DNA of 64,000 bases from Oceanicoccus sp. KOV_DT_Chl (GCF_900120175.1 NZ_FQLF01000004.1:310001-374000); one strand, 5' to 3'; shown: positions 44,438-55,351, numbered from the stretch's first letter. Notes: generated by a model from the sequence alone, not told the origin. A program made the numbers and translations.

Positions 44438-46832
44438 ATGAAAACAATTACGCTGCTCATCATTTGTCTATTCTTGCTACCCGCCTGTCACAACAACAGT
44501 AACAGTAAAAATGATCGCTATGAAGCTGAAATTGTCTGGACGGAATATGGTATCCCCCATATCACCGCAAAAGACTGGGGTGGATTAGGTTATGGCTATG
44601 GCTATGCCTTCTCGCAGGAAAATTACTGTGTATTGATGCAAGAGATCGTCCGTGCCAACGGTAATTCAGCGCGCTACCTTGAGGACGGTGACCTTGATAA
44701 AGACTATGTGTGGAAGTTTATCAATAATGATGAGCGGATTAATGCTGTTCTCATTGCCAGCTTTTCAGATCAGCTCAACCAATTACTTAATGGTTACGTT
44801 GCCGGTGTAAACCGTTACTTTAAGGAAACCGGCGTCGACAACCTTGCCGAAGGTGAGGAAGGCTGCCGTGGGGCAAGTTACGCCAGAACCATTAACCAAG
44901 CGGATGTTGTGAAGTTCCTGCATAAACTGATGCTGAGAGCCAGTACCGACCCCTTGGCCGATTACATCGTTGCCGCGACACCACCTGCGTCAGTGGTTAC
45001 AACTGATGCAGCCAAAGCAACTACCCTACTCGCCCAAATCGACCCCAAAACGCTAGCCACCAAGCTAGGGATGCCCTCTCCCGAACAACTTGGCAGTAAT
45101 GCCTATGCCATCGGTGCGGATGCCAGCGCTACCGGCGCTGGCATTTTATTCGGCAACCCTCACTTCCCGTGGCAAGGTTCCAACCGTTTTTATATGAGCC
45201 ATATGACCATACCCGGCGAATATGATGTCTCTGGTGGATCCCTGTTTGGTGTACCAGCTATTTTAATCGGTTTTAATCGTGACTTGGCCTGGAGTCATAC
45301 CGTTTCAACCGGGCAACGGTTTACTTTTTATGAGCTTACCCTGAACCCGGGCAACCCACTGCAATATGACTATGATGGTGAATGGCTGGATCTGGAAGCA
45401 GTAACGGTTTCCGCTGACAGCCTTAGCAGCACGGGTGACGTGGTAAGTTCAGAGCACACCTTTTACCTTAGCCGTTTTGGTCCGGTATTAGACCTCGGCG
45501 GTGTCAGCAGCGTACTGGCGGGCTGGCCAAATTTTGCTGGTACCGTAATGGCATACCGCGATGCTAATCTGGAAAATTTTCGGGGTTTTGACCAATGGAT
45601 TGGCATGGGCCAAGCGACCAACCTGGAAGAATTTACCAATGAACTTAAAGCAATAGGTATCCCTTGGGTCAACACGATTGCCGCAGACCGTTATGGCGAT
45701 GCACTTTACGCCGACATTTCTGCTGTACCGCATGTTACCCAACAAAAACTGAATAGCTGTGTCACCGGCACCATTGCTCAACTGTTAACTCAGGGCGGCT
45801 TCACTACGCTGGACGGTTCAACCTCTGACTGTGAATGGGGCAATGATGCGGGTGCACCAGAGGGTGTGTTTGGCTTTGATAGCCTCCCCCAAATTGCAAA
45901 CCCGGGAGTACGGCGCCAACGCTAACGACAGCTATTGGCTACCCAACCCCAGAAACTTAACCACCGGTTTTTCACCGATTATCGGCAAGGAAGAAATTGA
46001 GCAATCGCTGCGGACACGGCTGACCTTTACCCAAGCCGAACAGCGGCTCGCTGCTACCGATGGACTTGGCACTAGCCCTACGTTCACTGCCGAGCAAGTA
46101 AAACAAATCTCTTATAGTGCACGAAACTATGCTGCCGAACTGGTGCTAGAAGACCTGATAACACTCTGTAGTGCCGTTAGTGATTGGTCAACTTACAGCG
46201 CTAATCCCAGCTCCGTAGCAGAAGCATGTAGCTTGTTGGCGAGTTGGGATGGTCGTCATACGATTGAAAGTACCGGCGGCCATATCTTTACCGAGTTTTG
46301 GCGCATTGCCCGTGAACTGGATGACTTATGGCAAATACCGTTCAACCCGGCTGACCCTGTTAATACGCCCAACTCGTTAAATACCGCGGACTCAACGGTG
46401 GCCGAAGATTTACGTCAGGCGCTAGCCGATGGCGTTGCCGTGCTGACTAACGCCGGAATTGCACTTGACCAACCCTGGGGTGACGTTCAGTTCGATGAAA
46501 AAAACGGGGAGCGGATTCCTATTCATGGCGGCTCTGGCGGCATGCTATTCAGTGTTATCACTTCAAGCCTGGTAGACGGTGAAGGTTATTCTAATATTCG
46601 CCACGGCAATAGCTATATGCAGACGGTCACCTGGGATGAAACCGATTGTCCCGATGCCAGCGCTATTTTAACCTACTCACAATCTACTGACCCCGCCTCT
46701 GATCACTTTGCCGACGCCACCAAACTCTATAGCCAATCTGGCTGGATCGATATGGCGTTTTGTACAGCGGATGTTGAAGCAAAAGAATTACGTAGGGAAA
46801 CTATCACCAATTTCACAACCGGACGACCTTAG
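44438..46832 (+). CDS. Penicillin-acylase/acyl-homoserine-lactone-acylase family lipoprotein (one frameshift)
   Basis: About 798 residues of an N-terminal nucleophile hydrolase. Residues 1-17 form a signal with lipobox LLPAC, so the protein is probably lipid-anchored in the periplasm or outer membrane. EIVWTEYGIPHITAKDWGGL is the A-chain start; the self-cleavage site and catalytic serine are expected at GSNAYAIGADASATGAGILF, followed by NPHFPWQGSNRFYMSHMTIP. One surplus base at the CCCGGG at 45901-45906 breaks the frame; with it removed the sequence reads LPQIANREYGANANDSYWLP, as in relatives. The class includes beta-lactam acylases, aculeacin A acylase and quorum-quenching acylases. Substrate not provable. 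Confidence 0.83.
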
Positions 46833-46842
46833 GCTGATAAAC

Positions 46843-46875
46843 TTTCTCATCATTAAACTTTTTAGTGATGAGAAA
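46843..46875 (+). terminator. Possible terminator of the acylase gene
   Basis: TTTCTCATCA (46843-46852) pairs with TGATGAGAAA (46866-46875), a ten-base stem with a 13-base loop, 10 bases past the stop. No T tract follows, so efficiency would be low unless Rho helps. Confidence 0.4.
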
Positions 46876-46960
46876 TACTAACTATCGACACGAGTATTAT
46901 CACAAAATAACTATATGCAGGTTTGCTAATTAATTTCTACACAGCCGCAATTTATTATAA

Positions 46961-47344
46961 CTAAACGCACTCCTGACTAAGCCAAATTTCGGCCGCATCA
47001 GTTGTAGCAAACATACCCATGGACCACGTAGCACCACCGGCTTCCTCCATAGTCATCTGATACATTGAAGACAAGCCGTATAAATCCTCACTTGTTGATA
47101 CCATGGCACAACGTAGATTTGGATTACTTCGGGCCGCACCAACACCAAAAGCAGCAACACGTTCAATATCAGGTATAGACACGTCAATCTTTTCTACGTC
47201 CTCCATATTAAAAGTCATAAACTTTAACTCATCGAAGCGAGCATCAGCATGTATCAATTGATTAGCGCGCAGCAATTCGCTACCGGAAACACTGCCGGAG
47301 CAAATACAACGAACAAACTGATGGCCCCACTCTAAAATAAACAT
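46961..47344 (-). CDS. Small hypothetical protein
   Basis: A 127-residue cytoplasmic protein from the ATG at 47344; a longer frame to 47377 is less likely. It reads FILEWGHQFVRCICSGSVSG, then LIHADARFDELKFMTFNMED and IERVAAFGVGAARSNPNLRC. The alternation of strands and helices is faintly like SpoIIAA/STAS-type folds, but I do not recognise the family. It is convergent with the acylase gene and divergent to the TonB receptor. Function unknown. Confidence 0.6.
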   Translation of the reverse strand: MFILEWGHQFVRCICSGSVSGSELLRANQLIHADARFDELKFMTFNMEDVEKIDVSIPDIERVAAFGVGAARSNPNLRCAMVSTSEDLYGLSSMYQMTMEEAGGATWSMGMFATTDAAEIWLSQECV

Positions 47345-47656
47345 CACGATATTCCTCGTTATTATAATTAACTCCACGACAACTATAATTACTAGACCAA
47401 AGTTAAAGCATTAGTATGAACACCTATATTGGTAAAATTCACACTAGCGACTCTTTAACTTTAACCAAACTGATTAGCCCGAAGCATCTATCTGCGCAGC
47501 CACCAATATAACGCTGTACTTTGGATAATAAACAAGGATAAAACACCAAAACATGGGCAAGGAAACTACAAACTACACTGTAGAAGTAAAAAATAGGCTA
47601 CTCTATTAGGAGATTGCGGTTACATTGGTTTTTTTCAATTTTTTGGACCTACACGA

Positions 47657-49582
47657 ATGCACCAAAGAATCAGAGTTAAAGCATGTATTTTAATCGGATT
47701 GGCTTCTCATGTTGCCACTGGACAAGCAGAAGAAGACCTTTTTGATCTAAGCTTGCAAGAACTATTGCAGGTCGAAGTGACCATCGCCTCTCGTACCAGC
47801 CAACCTTTTCTTAATACTAGCGCCGCAGTAACCGTCATCAACCAGGATCAAATTCAAAATAGTGGTTTCACCCAATTGCCCGACATTCTTCGACTAGTCC
47901 CCGGCCTCCATGTCGGACGTGCCGATAGCAATAAATGGTGGGTTTCGATCAGAGGATTTGGTAATCGATTCAATGGCAAACTTCAGGTAATGATTGATGG
48001 TCGTAATATCTTTACGCCACTGTTCTCAGGTACCTACTGGGAGCATCATGTGCCACCATTGAAGGACATTGAGAAAATTGAGGTTATACGAGGTCCCGGC
48101 GGAGCCTCTTGGGGCAGCAATGCCAACAATGGTGTCATCAACATCATTACTAAACACAGCAGCAAAACATTAGGCACTCATGTCTCGGCCATCGCCGGGG
48201 ACAATGAAGTCGAAAAATCAGGTTTGATTAGGCAAGGCTTCAGCTTCGATAATATTGAAGGCCGCGTCTATTTACAGAAAACCAGACACGCGGGTGGTGA
48301 ACTTACCGATATCAATCAAGTAACAAATCTAGGTTTACGCGCTGGTGACTCTGGAGAGGATAAATGGGACCACGATCTTGTTGGCTTCCGTCTGGATTCA
48401 AAGATAAACGATCAGACGCTAACACTTACTGGTGAGATTTTTGACGCCGAGTATGATCAAACGCGAATAACAGGCTTCGCAATGAATACGCCTGTCGCAG
48501 ATACTATTTCATCAGATGGACATTACCTACAAGCACAGTGGAATCTGCCTCTTGATAATAATGACAACCTCTTTATAAGCGCAACCACACAAAGCACCAA
48601 TAGGAAAGATGGCAGCCTTGGAGAAAAAAGAACATCTCGAGAGTTATCTGCTCAGTACGAAAGAGAAATAGGCCAGCATAATTTATTAACTGGATATTCT
48701 TATATCCACTCAAAAGATGAAACGGAAAAATTGAGTACAGTGGTTTTTATTCCCGCTAATAAAACGCTGCAATATCATGGTATTTTTATTCAGGATTCCT
48801 ATCACTTTCTGGACGGTAAGGCCAATATCACAGCGGGCTTACGCTTAGATAATAATGAATATACTCACTGGGAACACCAACCCACGTTGAGAGCCCTTTA
48901 TCAAATAGACAACAATAACCGGGTCTGGGCTGCATTATCACGCTCAGTCAATATACCTGGCAGAGCTGACGCTGAATTTGGACAGCAGTTTGGCTCAACA
49001 TTTATTCCCTTTGGTAATAGTAACGCTGTGGCTGAAACAGTAGAAGCCTTTGAGCTGGGTTATCGATATTCAAAAGATACTATGCTTTTTGAAGCCACGG
49101 CTTTCTATAACCAATATGACCACCTTCACCAGGACGAAAATAGTAAAGGTCAAAAATCCGACCTTTATGGCTTTGAACTAAATTTAACGAAATATATAAC
49201 GCCAGGCCTGAGCGCAGCCTTGCAGTATTCTTTTCATGATAATGATGATAGGAATTCAACCCCCAACTCATTTAATCAATCAGGTATTGATAATGTAAAA
49301 CAGCTTTCAGGCGCTCAATTACACTGGAGTGTTAACGAACAATTACAGGTTAATTTTTCTGCATTTTATAATACCGATGTACTACCAGAAAGCAGCAATG
49401 ACGCCTTTTCCAGTAATATGAAAGTAGATGCTAATATTCAATATCGCTTCAATAAAAATCTAAACATTATTTTGGCAGGCCAAAACCTACTGGATGACGC
49501 AGATACACAAGTGATAGACACTACGCGCCTTAACACCGGCGTAACCCGAGCCTATTACATTAAGGCAGAAATCGATTGGTAG
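47657..49582 (+). CDS. TonB-dependent receptor, short (BtuB/colicin I-like) type
   Basis: A 641-residue outer-membrane receptor. A signal peptide (to about ATGQA) is followed by DLFDLSLQELLQVEVTIASR and the plug domain: DQIQNSGFTQLPDILRLVPG, WWVSIRGFGNRFNGKLQVMI, and IEVIRGPGGASWGSNANNGV. The barrel ends in YYIKAEIDW with the aromatic C-terminus. The shorter length groups it with BtuB/CirA-like receptors rather than the 800-residue receptor at 9.4 kb. No cobalamin riboswitch is visible upstream. Ligand unknown. Intact. Confidence 0.9.
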   Translation: MHQRIRVKACILIGLASHVATGQAEEDLFDLSLQELLQVEVTIASRTSQPFLNTSAAVTVINQDQIQNSGFTQLPDILRLVPGLHVGRADSNKWWVSIRGFGNRFNGKLQVMIDGRNIFTPLFSGTYWEHHVPPLKDIEKIEVIRGPGGASWGSNANNGVINIITKHSSKTLGTHVSAIAGDNEVEKSGLIRQGFSFDNIEGRVYLQKTRHAGGELTDINQVTNLGLRAGDSGEDKWDHDLVGFRLDSKINDQTLTLTGEIFDAEYDQTRITGFAMNTPVADTISSDGHYLQAQWNLPLDNNDNLFISATTQSTNRKDGSLGEKRTSRELSAQYEREIGQHNLLTGYSYIHSKDETEKLSTVVFIPANKTLQYHGIFIQDSYHFLDGKANITAGLRLDNNEYTHWEHQPTLRALYQIDNNNRVWAALSRSVNIPGRADAEFGQQFGSTFIPFGNSNAVAETVEAFELGYRYSKDTMLFEATAFYNQYDHLHQDENSKGQKSDLYGFELNLTKYITPGLSAALQYSFHDNDDRNSTPNSFNQSGIDNVKQLSGAQLHWSVNEQLQVNFSAFYNTDVLPESSNDAFSSNMKVDANIQYRFNKNLNIILAGQNLLDDADTQVIDTTRLNTGVTRAYYIKAEIDW

Positions 49583-49858
49583 CTGAAGGCAGCCTACCTT
49601 CAAGACACTTATGAAACACTCAACTTCATTTCAACTTCATTAAGGGTCAATTTTTCTAAACCACAGCGAATGCCCTTTTTGCATATGGACAAGTAAACAA
49701 TCATGCCCAAAACATTTTTCCTTCATCAGTAAGAGTATTGCACCCTTTTTCTACGAATACTGATAATATGCCAACCGGTTTATGACTGTAATGTCGATTA
49801 TAGCAGCCTTGGTCGTAAGCAAGCCTTCAAACACAAACAAGCACCAGGTATCAACATC

Positions 49859-50197
49859 ATGAGCAATGAAATTATTAGAAATAAGCGCCTTCGTAAAAAA
49901 CTTTATCTGGAAGAATATGCGATTATGGGCTTTGAATTTTCATGCAAAATAATTTTAGACACTGAAGCTGACTATGATCAGTTTTTTGATAGCTTTGCGG
50001 ATAAAGTGGAAGAGTTAAATCTAGTAGTGAGTGTTGATGGCGATGATAATGAATTTGAAGGTTTTGTTACCTCTGCCTATCGCTATGGTTCAGCGACCGA
50101 GACAGATCGAAAAGCTATTGAAGAAATACTGAAATCTTATAAAAATATAACGGATGTCAATACCGGCGAATTAGTCGATGTCTTTTATGGTGCTTAG
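49859..50197 (+). CDS. yggL: YggL-family ribosome-associated protein
   Basis: A 112-residue DUF469 protein. NKRLRKKLYLEEYAIMGFEF near the start matches the conserved RLRKKxxxxEF.xxGF of YggL, followed by DQFFDSFADKVEELNLVVSV, DNEFEGFVTSAYRYGSATET and ELVDVFYGA. YggL associates with 50S ribosomal subunits. It is convergent with yibL, another ribosome-associated gene, 19 bases apart. Confidence 0.87.
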   Translation: MSNEIIRNKRLRKKLYLEEYAIMGFEFSCKIILDTEADYDQFFDSFADKVEELNLVVSVDGDDNEFEGFVTSAYRYGSATETDRKAIEEILKSYKNITDVNTGELVDVFYGA

Positions 50198-50216
50198 ACA
50201 TTCAGGTCTTTGCTCC

Positions 50217-50573
50217 CTAGAATTTCTTGGGGGCAAAACCAGTTACCGCACTGACACCCATCTCACGCCCCAATGCCGTCATTGGGTGCACAACGACTAG
50301 GCCACGCACTGATTTTTTTAATTTCCCCATGTCCGCCTGTTCTGCCTTGGTCAGCACACGGTTAAATGCCAGATTTTTTACCGCAGCACTTTTACTCCCG
50401 ACTTCCTTCTCCAGTCGCCCCTTTAAACTGGCAATATGCTTGCTAACGGCAGTTATATCATCGGTGAACTTGGTGATATTAAGTTGATCCTGACGCTGTT
50501 CAGCCGCTGCCAGCTTCACCCGAAACTTGTCGAGTTTATTATTACTTTTCTGCAATTCTTGTTTGATATTCAT
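50217..50573 (-). CDS. yibL: YibL ribosome-associated protein
   Basis: A 118-residue DUF2810 protein. The C-terminal half, KAEQADMGKLKKSVRGLVVV followed by HPMTALGREMGVSAVTGFAP, is nearly identical to E. coli YibL, and the N-terminal half is a coiled coil (KLAAAEQRQDQLNITKFTDD). YibL has been found with ribosomes. It is intact, reads from ATG 50573, and is convergent to yggL. Confidence 0.9.
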   Translation of the reverse strand: MNIKQELQKSNNKLDKFRVKLAAAEQRQDQLNITKFTDDITAVSKHIASLKGRLEKEVGSKSAAVKNLAFNRVLTKAEQADMGKLKKSVRGLVVVHPMTALGREMGVSAVTGFAPKKF

Positions 50574-50584
50574 AGGCTAGCTCT

Positions 50585-50616
50585 AAAAAAGAAATGGATC
50601 GGTTGTTCAGCCGATC
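50585..50616 (-). terminator. Terminator of pgsA-uvrC transcript
   Basis: On the minus strand GATCGG and CCGATC arms (50597-50602 and 50611-50616) form a 6-pair stem with an 8-base loop, followed after a few bases by a run of six T (A at 50585-50590). It lies about 70 bases past the pgsA stop and directly ahead of yibL. Confidence 0.6.
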
Positions 50617-50683
50617 GAAAAATTTAACATAGGGCGCGCAGGAGAATAACGGGCAATATGACTCAACTATTCAATAAATAAAC

Positions 50684-51244
50684 TTACGACTTACCGAGCC
50701 CAAACTCAGGCCAGGCTGCACGTAAATACACGAACATAGACCACAGTGTGAGCAGCGCCGCAAGGTACATCAGCACCACACCTAATTCCAATAAAAAACC
50801 GGTGGTATCAGGCGGCACTGCTGCTAGCAAAACCGTAATCGAGAGCATTTGAAATACTGTTTTTACTTTACCAATGTAGGACACAGAGACATTGGTGCGC
50901 TTACCCAGCTCGGCCATCCATTCCCGCAGGGCGGAAATAACAATTTCACGACCGATAATGACCATGGCCGGCAAGGTAAACCACCACACTTGATAGCGTT
51001 CAACCAACAGCACCAGGGCAATGGCCACCATTAATTTATCAGCCACCGGGTCCAGAAAAGCACCAAAGGGCGTGCTCTGATCCAGCTTTCTGGCGAGGTA
51101 ACCATCCAGCCAATCGGTAATACCGGCCAGTGCAAAAATCACAGAACAAGCGATAAAACTCCACTGATATTCTAAATAAAACACCAATACCAGCACAGGA
51201 ATCAGCACGATACGTAATAGCGTAAGGAGATTTGGGATATTCAT
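50684..51244 (-). CDS. pgsA: CDP-diacylglycerol-glycerol-3-phosphate 3-phosphatidyltransferase
   Basis: This 186-residue inner-membrane enzyme makes phosphatidylglycerol phosphate. The CDP-alcohol phosphotransferase motif is [20 protein letters not shown] followed by AFLDPVADK, with all aspartates. [20 protein letters not shown] is the usual start. Together with uvrC it forms the conserved uvrC-pgsA pair, 33 bases apart. Intact. Confidence 0.96.
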   Translation of the reverse strand: MNIPNLLTLLRIVLIPVLVLVFYLEYQWSFIACSVIFALAGITDWLDGYLARKLDQSTPFGAFLDPVADKLMVAIALVLLVERYQVWWFTLPAMVIIGREIVISALREWMAELGKRTNVSVSYIGKVKTVFQMLSITVLLAAVPPDTTGFLLELGVVLMYLAALLTLWSMFVYLRAAWPEFGLGKS

Positions 51245-51277
51245 TAATCATCTGCGGTTATTTTTACAGCAGGGATT

Positions 51278-53177
51278 CTAACCATTCTGGAGCGCCGCCA
51301 CTATATCCAATGCTAATTTTTCACTAATTCCGGGTAATTTGGTTAAATCTTCAACACTTGCGGCACTGACACCCTGCCATCCGCCAAAATGACGTAACAA
51401 TTCACGTCGACGCTTAGGTCCAACGCCGGGTATACCCTCAAGCGGTGACTCACGGCGCTTTTTATCCCGCCGCTGCTTATGACCGGTGATGGCAAACCGA
51501 TGGGATTCGTCACGAATATGCTGAATCAGATGTAAGGCCGATGAATCAGAGGGCATTACAAATTCTTTACCGGTATCGGCTCGGTACAGCACCTCAAACC
51601 CCGCTTTGCGGGTGGTCCCTTTGGCGACCCCACTACCAGCAACTCGGTAATCTGTAATTCTTCCAACACTTCAACGGCCTGTTTAACCTGACCTTTACCG
51701 CCGTCGATAAATAAAATATCGGGTAACTGGCCATCACCGGATTTGATCCTGGTATAACGGCGACTTAATGCCTGATGCATAGCCGCATAATCATCGCCAG
51801 CGGTAATATCTTCGATATTAAATCGACGATAATCGGATTTAAGCGGGCCATTGGTATCAAATACCACACAGGAAGCCACCGTTGCCTCACCACTACTGTG
51901 GCTGATATCAAAACATTCTAATCGTTGCGGAATTTCAGCCAGCAGCAGAACATCTTGCAACGCTTCAAAACGTTGATAGATCGTTTGCTTATTGGCCAGA
52001 TGGCTGGTGAGATTCTGTTTGGCCGTTTCGGCTGCCAGCTTTAACCACTTGGCACGATTACTACGCACACTGCTACTGACACTGACTTTACGACCAGCCA
52101 CCCGGTTAATGCCTCCACCAAGGGTGCGCTATCGATAGCGTGACTCAGTACCACTTCCCTCGGCAAACTATTTTCAGCGGTCGCGCGGGCATTGCCGGAT
52201 AAATAATACTGGGCTAAAAATGCTTCCAGTATTTGCGCCTCGTCTTCATCCAAATACACTTTCGGAAAATAGCTTTTACTCCCCAGCACCCGACCACCAC
52301 GAACAAACAACAATTGAATACAAACGGCGCCAGCAGTAAATTCACAGGCGGCAATATCGATATCGCCCTGCTCACCTTCGATATATTGACTGGCTTGTAC
52401 TTGCTGAAGGTATTGGATTTTATCACGGCACTCTGCCGCTTCTTCAAAGGCCAGCTCTGCCGATGCGCGTTCCATTTGATCAGCGAGTTCTTTAATCAAT
52501 GTTTGATTTTTGCCTTCTAAAAACATGACTGTATGTCGTACCGACTGCTGGTATTCTTCTACAGATATTTTATTGACGCAGGGCGCGGTACAACGATTAA
52601 TTTGATGCTGCAAACATGGGCGTGAGCGATTGCTATAAAAACTGTCGTCGCACTGGCGAACCTTGAAAACTTTTTGTAAAAAATTCAAACTTTCCTTAAC
52701 TGCACCGGCGCTTGGATAAGGTCCAAAATAACGACCTTTCGATTTTTTAGCACCGCGATGAATAGACAGCTGTGGAAATTCATGTTGAGTAGATAAATAA
52801 ATATGCGGGTAGGATTTATCGTCGCGGAGCAAAATATTATAGGGCGGGCGCTGCTGCTTAATCAGGTTGTGTTCTAACAGCAAAGCTTCAGCTTCAGTGT
52901 TGGTTACGGTCACTTCGATGGCGGCAATTTTTGTTACTAACGCCGCCGTTTTAATCGCCAAGCCCTGTTTGCGAAAATAACTTGCCAGACGATTCTTAAG
53001 ATTTTTAGCTTTGCCGGTATAAAGAATTTTGCCTTCGGCGTCATACATCTGGTAGATGCCGGGTTTCTGGGTGACGGAAGCTAAAAAGGTTTTGTGATCA
53101 AACAGAAGTTTTTTGTCAACCTTATCATTGTTGACGGTCTCTGCCGGCACGGTTTTGTCTGTAATTTTTTTAGTCAT
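51278..53177 (-). CDS. uvrC: Excinuclease ABC subunit C (two frameshifts)
   Basis: UvrC makes both incisions in nucleotide excision repair. About 633 residues when joined. The GIY-YIG nuclease domain is at the N-terminus ([30 protein letters not shown]), a UVR motif follows ([20 protein letters not shown]), then the RNase-H-like domain ([36 protein letters not shown]) and the helix-hairpin-helix end ([20 protein letters not shown]). Two one-base losses break it: at 52101-52105, and in the C4 run at 51628-51631, where restoration gives [20 protein letters not shown]. The ATG at 53177 suits the 8-base gap after alkB; a longer frame overlaps alkB. Confidence 0.93.
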
Positions 53178-53185
53178 AGCCGCAC

Positions 53186-53788
53186 TCAAACAATGCGGCG
53201 AAATGTTAGATTGATACGAGCGCCGACCTGGCCAGACGTTTTCGCCACTTGATGCTGCCAATAACGTTGCGTTGTACCCGCCATCAACAATAAAGAACCA
53301 CCGGCCAAATCAATATGTATTGGCGCAAATTGTTTTAATGATTTATGCCGCAGCGAAAACTGGCGACTGGCGCCAAAACTCAAAGAGGCAATAACAGGAT
53401 TAACACCCAATTCTTTTTCATCATCGCTATGCCAAGCGACACTGTCATTGCCGTCGCGATAATAATTGGCCAGCACACTATTAAATTGTTCGCCGGTAAA
53501 ATCTTCTAGCTGTTGCTTGAGTGCTAGTAATAACGGCTGCCAGGGCCGGGGCTGCAACGCCAAGCCCGAATACCCGTAGTGCGCATCAACATCCCCATAC
53601 CAGGCATTGAGCCGTGGGATTTTTACTCGCCGACCGTACATTTTGATAGTATCTTGCCGCCATTCAAGTTGGGCTAACAACTGTTGATAGATCAGGGCTT
53701 GCTCGGCAATGAAATTATCCGTGTAGTGCAGCTCGGCATCAGGCAGATCAAACTGGGAATTATCAGTCGCAAACAAACTGGGCTGCAT
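53186..53788 (-). CDS. alkB: AlkB-like 2OG-Fe(II) DNA/RNA demethylase
   Basis: A 200-residue dioxygenase of the AlkB group. The Fe ligands are in VAWHSDDEKELG (HxD) and the distal His in RYWQHQVAKTSG; the 2-oxoglutarate-binding RxNLTFR is at the end (ARINLTFRRIV). NSVLANYYRDGNDSVAWHSD and ASLSFGASRQFSLRHKS are family-typical. It resembles the ALKBH2/3-like bacterial subgroup, which repairs alkylated bases. It lies between murB and uvrC, 2 bases past murB's opposite end in an apparent operon. Confidence 0.88.
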   Translation of the reverse strand: MQPSLFATDNSQFDLPDAELHYTDNFIAEQALIYQQLLAQLEWRQDTIKMYGRRVKIPRLNAWYGDVDAHYGYSGLALQPRPWQPLLLALKQQLEDFTGEQFNSVLANYYRDGNDSVAWHSDDEKELGVNPVIASLSFGASRQFSLRHKSLKQFAPIHIDLAGGSLLLMAGTTQRYWQHQVAKTSGQVGARINLTFRRIV

Positions 53789-53790
53789 CG

Positions 53791-54852
53791 TTAGCTACTC
53801 ACCATTGCCATGGAGGGCTGATCACCAATTATCGCCGGCTCTATTTCCAGTATCACACCAAAACGTTGTTGAATATCGGCCTGAACCTGCTTAGCAAACG
53901 CCAATACCTGCGCACCACTAGCCATCGTTTTACCATCACCCACATTAATTAATACCAGTGCCTGTTGTTGATGCATTGCCACCAGGCCACACTGTTTTCC
54001 TTTCCACCCCGCATGCTCTAACAACCACCCCGCCGCAAGTTTAACACTGCCATCATCTTGTGGATAATGTACCAACGCTGGCAGCTGATCTACTAATTGC
54101 TGAGCCTGCTGCTGACTCACAATGGGGTTTTTAAAAAAACTGCCCGCATTGGGTAATACCACAGGGTCGGGTAATTTACTTTGGCGAATAGCGATAACCG
54201 CTGCAGCGATCTGTCTAGCAGTGGGTGCTGTTAACGACTGCTGCTGCAAGTACTGGCGTAACGCAGCATAACTGGTAGTTACCCTGGGCTCTGTATGTAA
54301 GCGCAACGCAACCGAAGTCACTATAAACTGGTTTTTTAATGCATGTTTAAAAATGCTGTCACGGTAGGCAAACTGGCATTCGGCTTTAGATAAAGTGCGC
54401 CAACATTGTTGCTGGATATCCCAGCCGTGTAAGTGCGCAAACACCTGCGTAAACTCAACGCCGTAAGCGCCTATATTTTGAATCGGCGCGGCCCCGACTG
54501 AACCTGGAATTAACGCAAGATTTTCCAGGCCGTTATAACCTCGCTCTAAACACCACATCACCAAATCGTGCCAGTTTTCACCGGCAGCAGCGGTCACAAT
54601 GATTGAATCATCCAATGCTTCGGCAGCAATACCATGAAGACTTATCTTAATCACCAGGCCGGGAAAATCCTGCCGTAAAACGATATTGCTGCCACCACCC
54701 AACACCAGTACTGGTAGTTGCTGTTGCTCAGCAAAGGCTAAATACTCAGGCAGCGCTTCAGCTTTATCAAGCTCGACAAAGTATCGCGCATTCACTGCAA
54801 TGGCCAATGTGTTATAAGGCTGCAGCGACACCTGCTGTTGCAACGCTTTCAT
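53791..54852 (-). CDS. murB: UDP-N-acetylenolpyruvoylglucosamine reductase
   Basis: This FAD enzyme reduces UDP-GlcNAc-enolpyruvate to UDP-MurNAc in peptidoglycan synthesis. 353 residues, the E. coli-type (type I) length. LPVLVLGGGSNIVLRQDFPG and LALIPGSVGAAPIQNIGAYG are FAD-binding motifs; the catalytic serine lies in LPNAGSFFKNPIVS and the C-terminal Glu in EIEPAIIGDQP. It starts immediately after the phosphatase gene's stop codon. Intact. Confidence 0.96.
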   Translation of the reverse strand: MKALQQQVSLQPYNTLAIAVNARYFVELDKAEALPEYLAFAEQQQLPVLVLGGGSNIVLRQDFPGLVIKISLHGIAAEALDDSIIVTAAAGENWHDLVMWCLERGYNGLENLALIPGSVGAAPIQNIGAYGVEFTQVFAHLHGWDIQQQCWRTLSKAECQFAYRDSIFKHALKNQFIVTSVALRLHTEPRVTTSYAALRQYLQQQSLTAPTARQIAAAVIAIRQSKLPDPVVLPNAGSFFKNPIVSQQQAQQLVDQLPALVHYPQDDGSVKLAAGWLLEHAGWKGKQCGLVAMHQQQALVLINVGDGKTMASGAQVLAFAKQVQADIQQRFGVILEIEPAIIGDQPSMAMVSS

Positions 54853-55341
54853 TTAATCCTGTACCAACTGATGGTCGTTAATAATTTGTTGCAATAACGC
54901 GCTACTCGCTTGCTCTATTAAATCCAGCACTGTTTGAAAACCATCCCCGGCACCATAGTATGGATCTGGCACTTCGGCGACGGCGACATCCCCATAACTC
55001 AGCAATAATGAAAGTGACGCACGACTATCATTAGGCTGTAAGGTTTGCAAATCACTTAAGTTACTATTATCCATTGCCAAAATATAATCAAAGTCGTAAA
55101 AATCCTGAGCGCATACTTGTCTGGCACGCAAAGCCGATAAATCATAGCCACGTGTCGCAGCGGCTTTCACAGAACGCTGATCCGGCGCTTTACCGACATG
55201 CCAGTCGCCCGTGCCCGCTGAGTCCACACTGATCACATGCTCTAGCTTACTGGCTCGTATGTGTTGCTGAAACACCCCGTGCGCAGTGGGTGAACGACAA
55301 ATATTCCCCAGACAAACAAACAGTACGTTAATTCGAGGCAT
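54853..55341 (-). CDS. Low-molecular-weight protein tyrosine phosphatase
   Basis: A 162-residue LMW-PTP with the P-loop VLFVCLGNICRSPTAHGVFQ and the general acid aspartate in VPDPYYGAGDGFQTVLDLIE. The gene order kdsB-ptp-murB is the same as in Pseudomonas. Cellular substrates are unknown. Stop and murB start codon are adjacent. Confidence 0.92.
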   Translation of the reverse strand: MPRINVLFVCLGNICRSPTAHGVFQQHIRASKLEHVISVDSAGTGDWHVGKAPDQRSVKAAATRGYDLSALRARQVCAQDFYDFDYILAMDNSNLSDLQTLQPNDSRASLSLLLSYGDVAVAEVPDPYYGAGDGFQTVLDLIEQASSALLQQIINDHQLVQD

Positions 55342-55351
55342 TGACTATATC

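Noticed and set aside
47378-47656. Cobalamin riboswitch ahead of the BtuB-like receptor
   Set aside because: No conserved B12-box sequence or long structured leader is visible.
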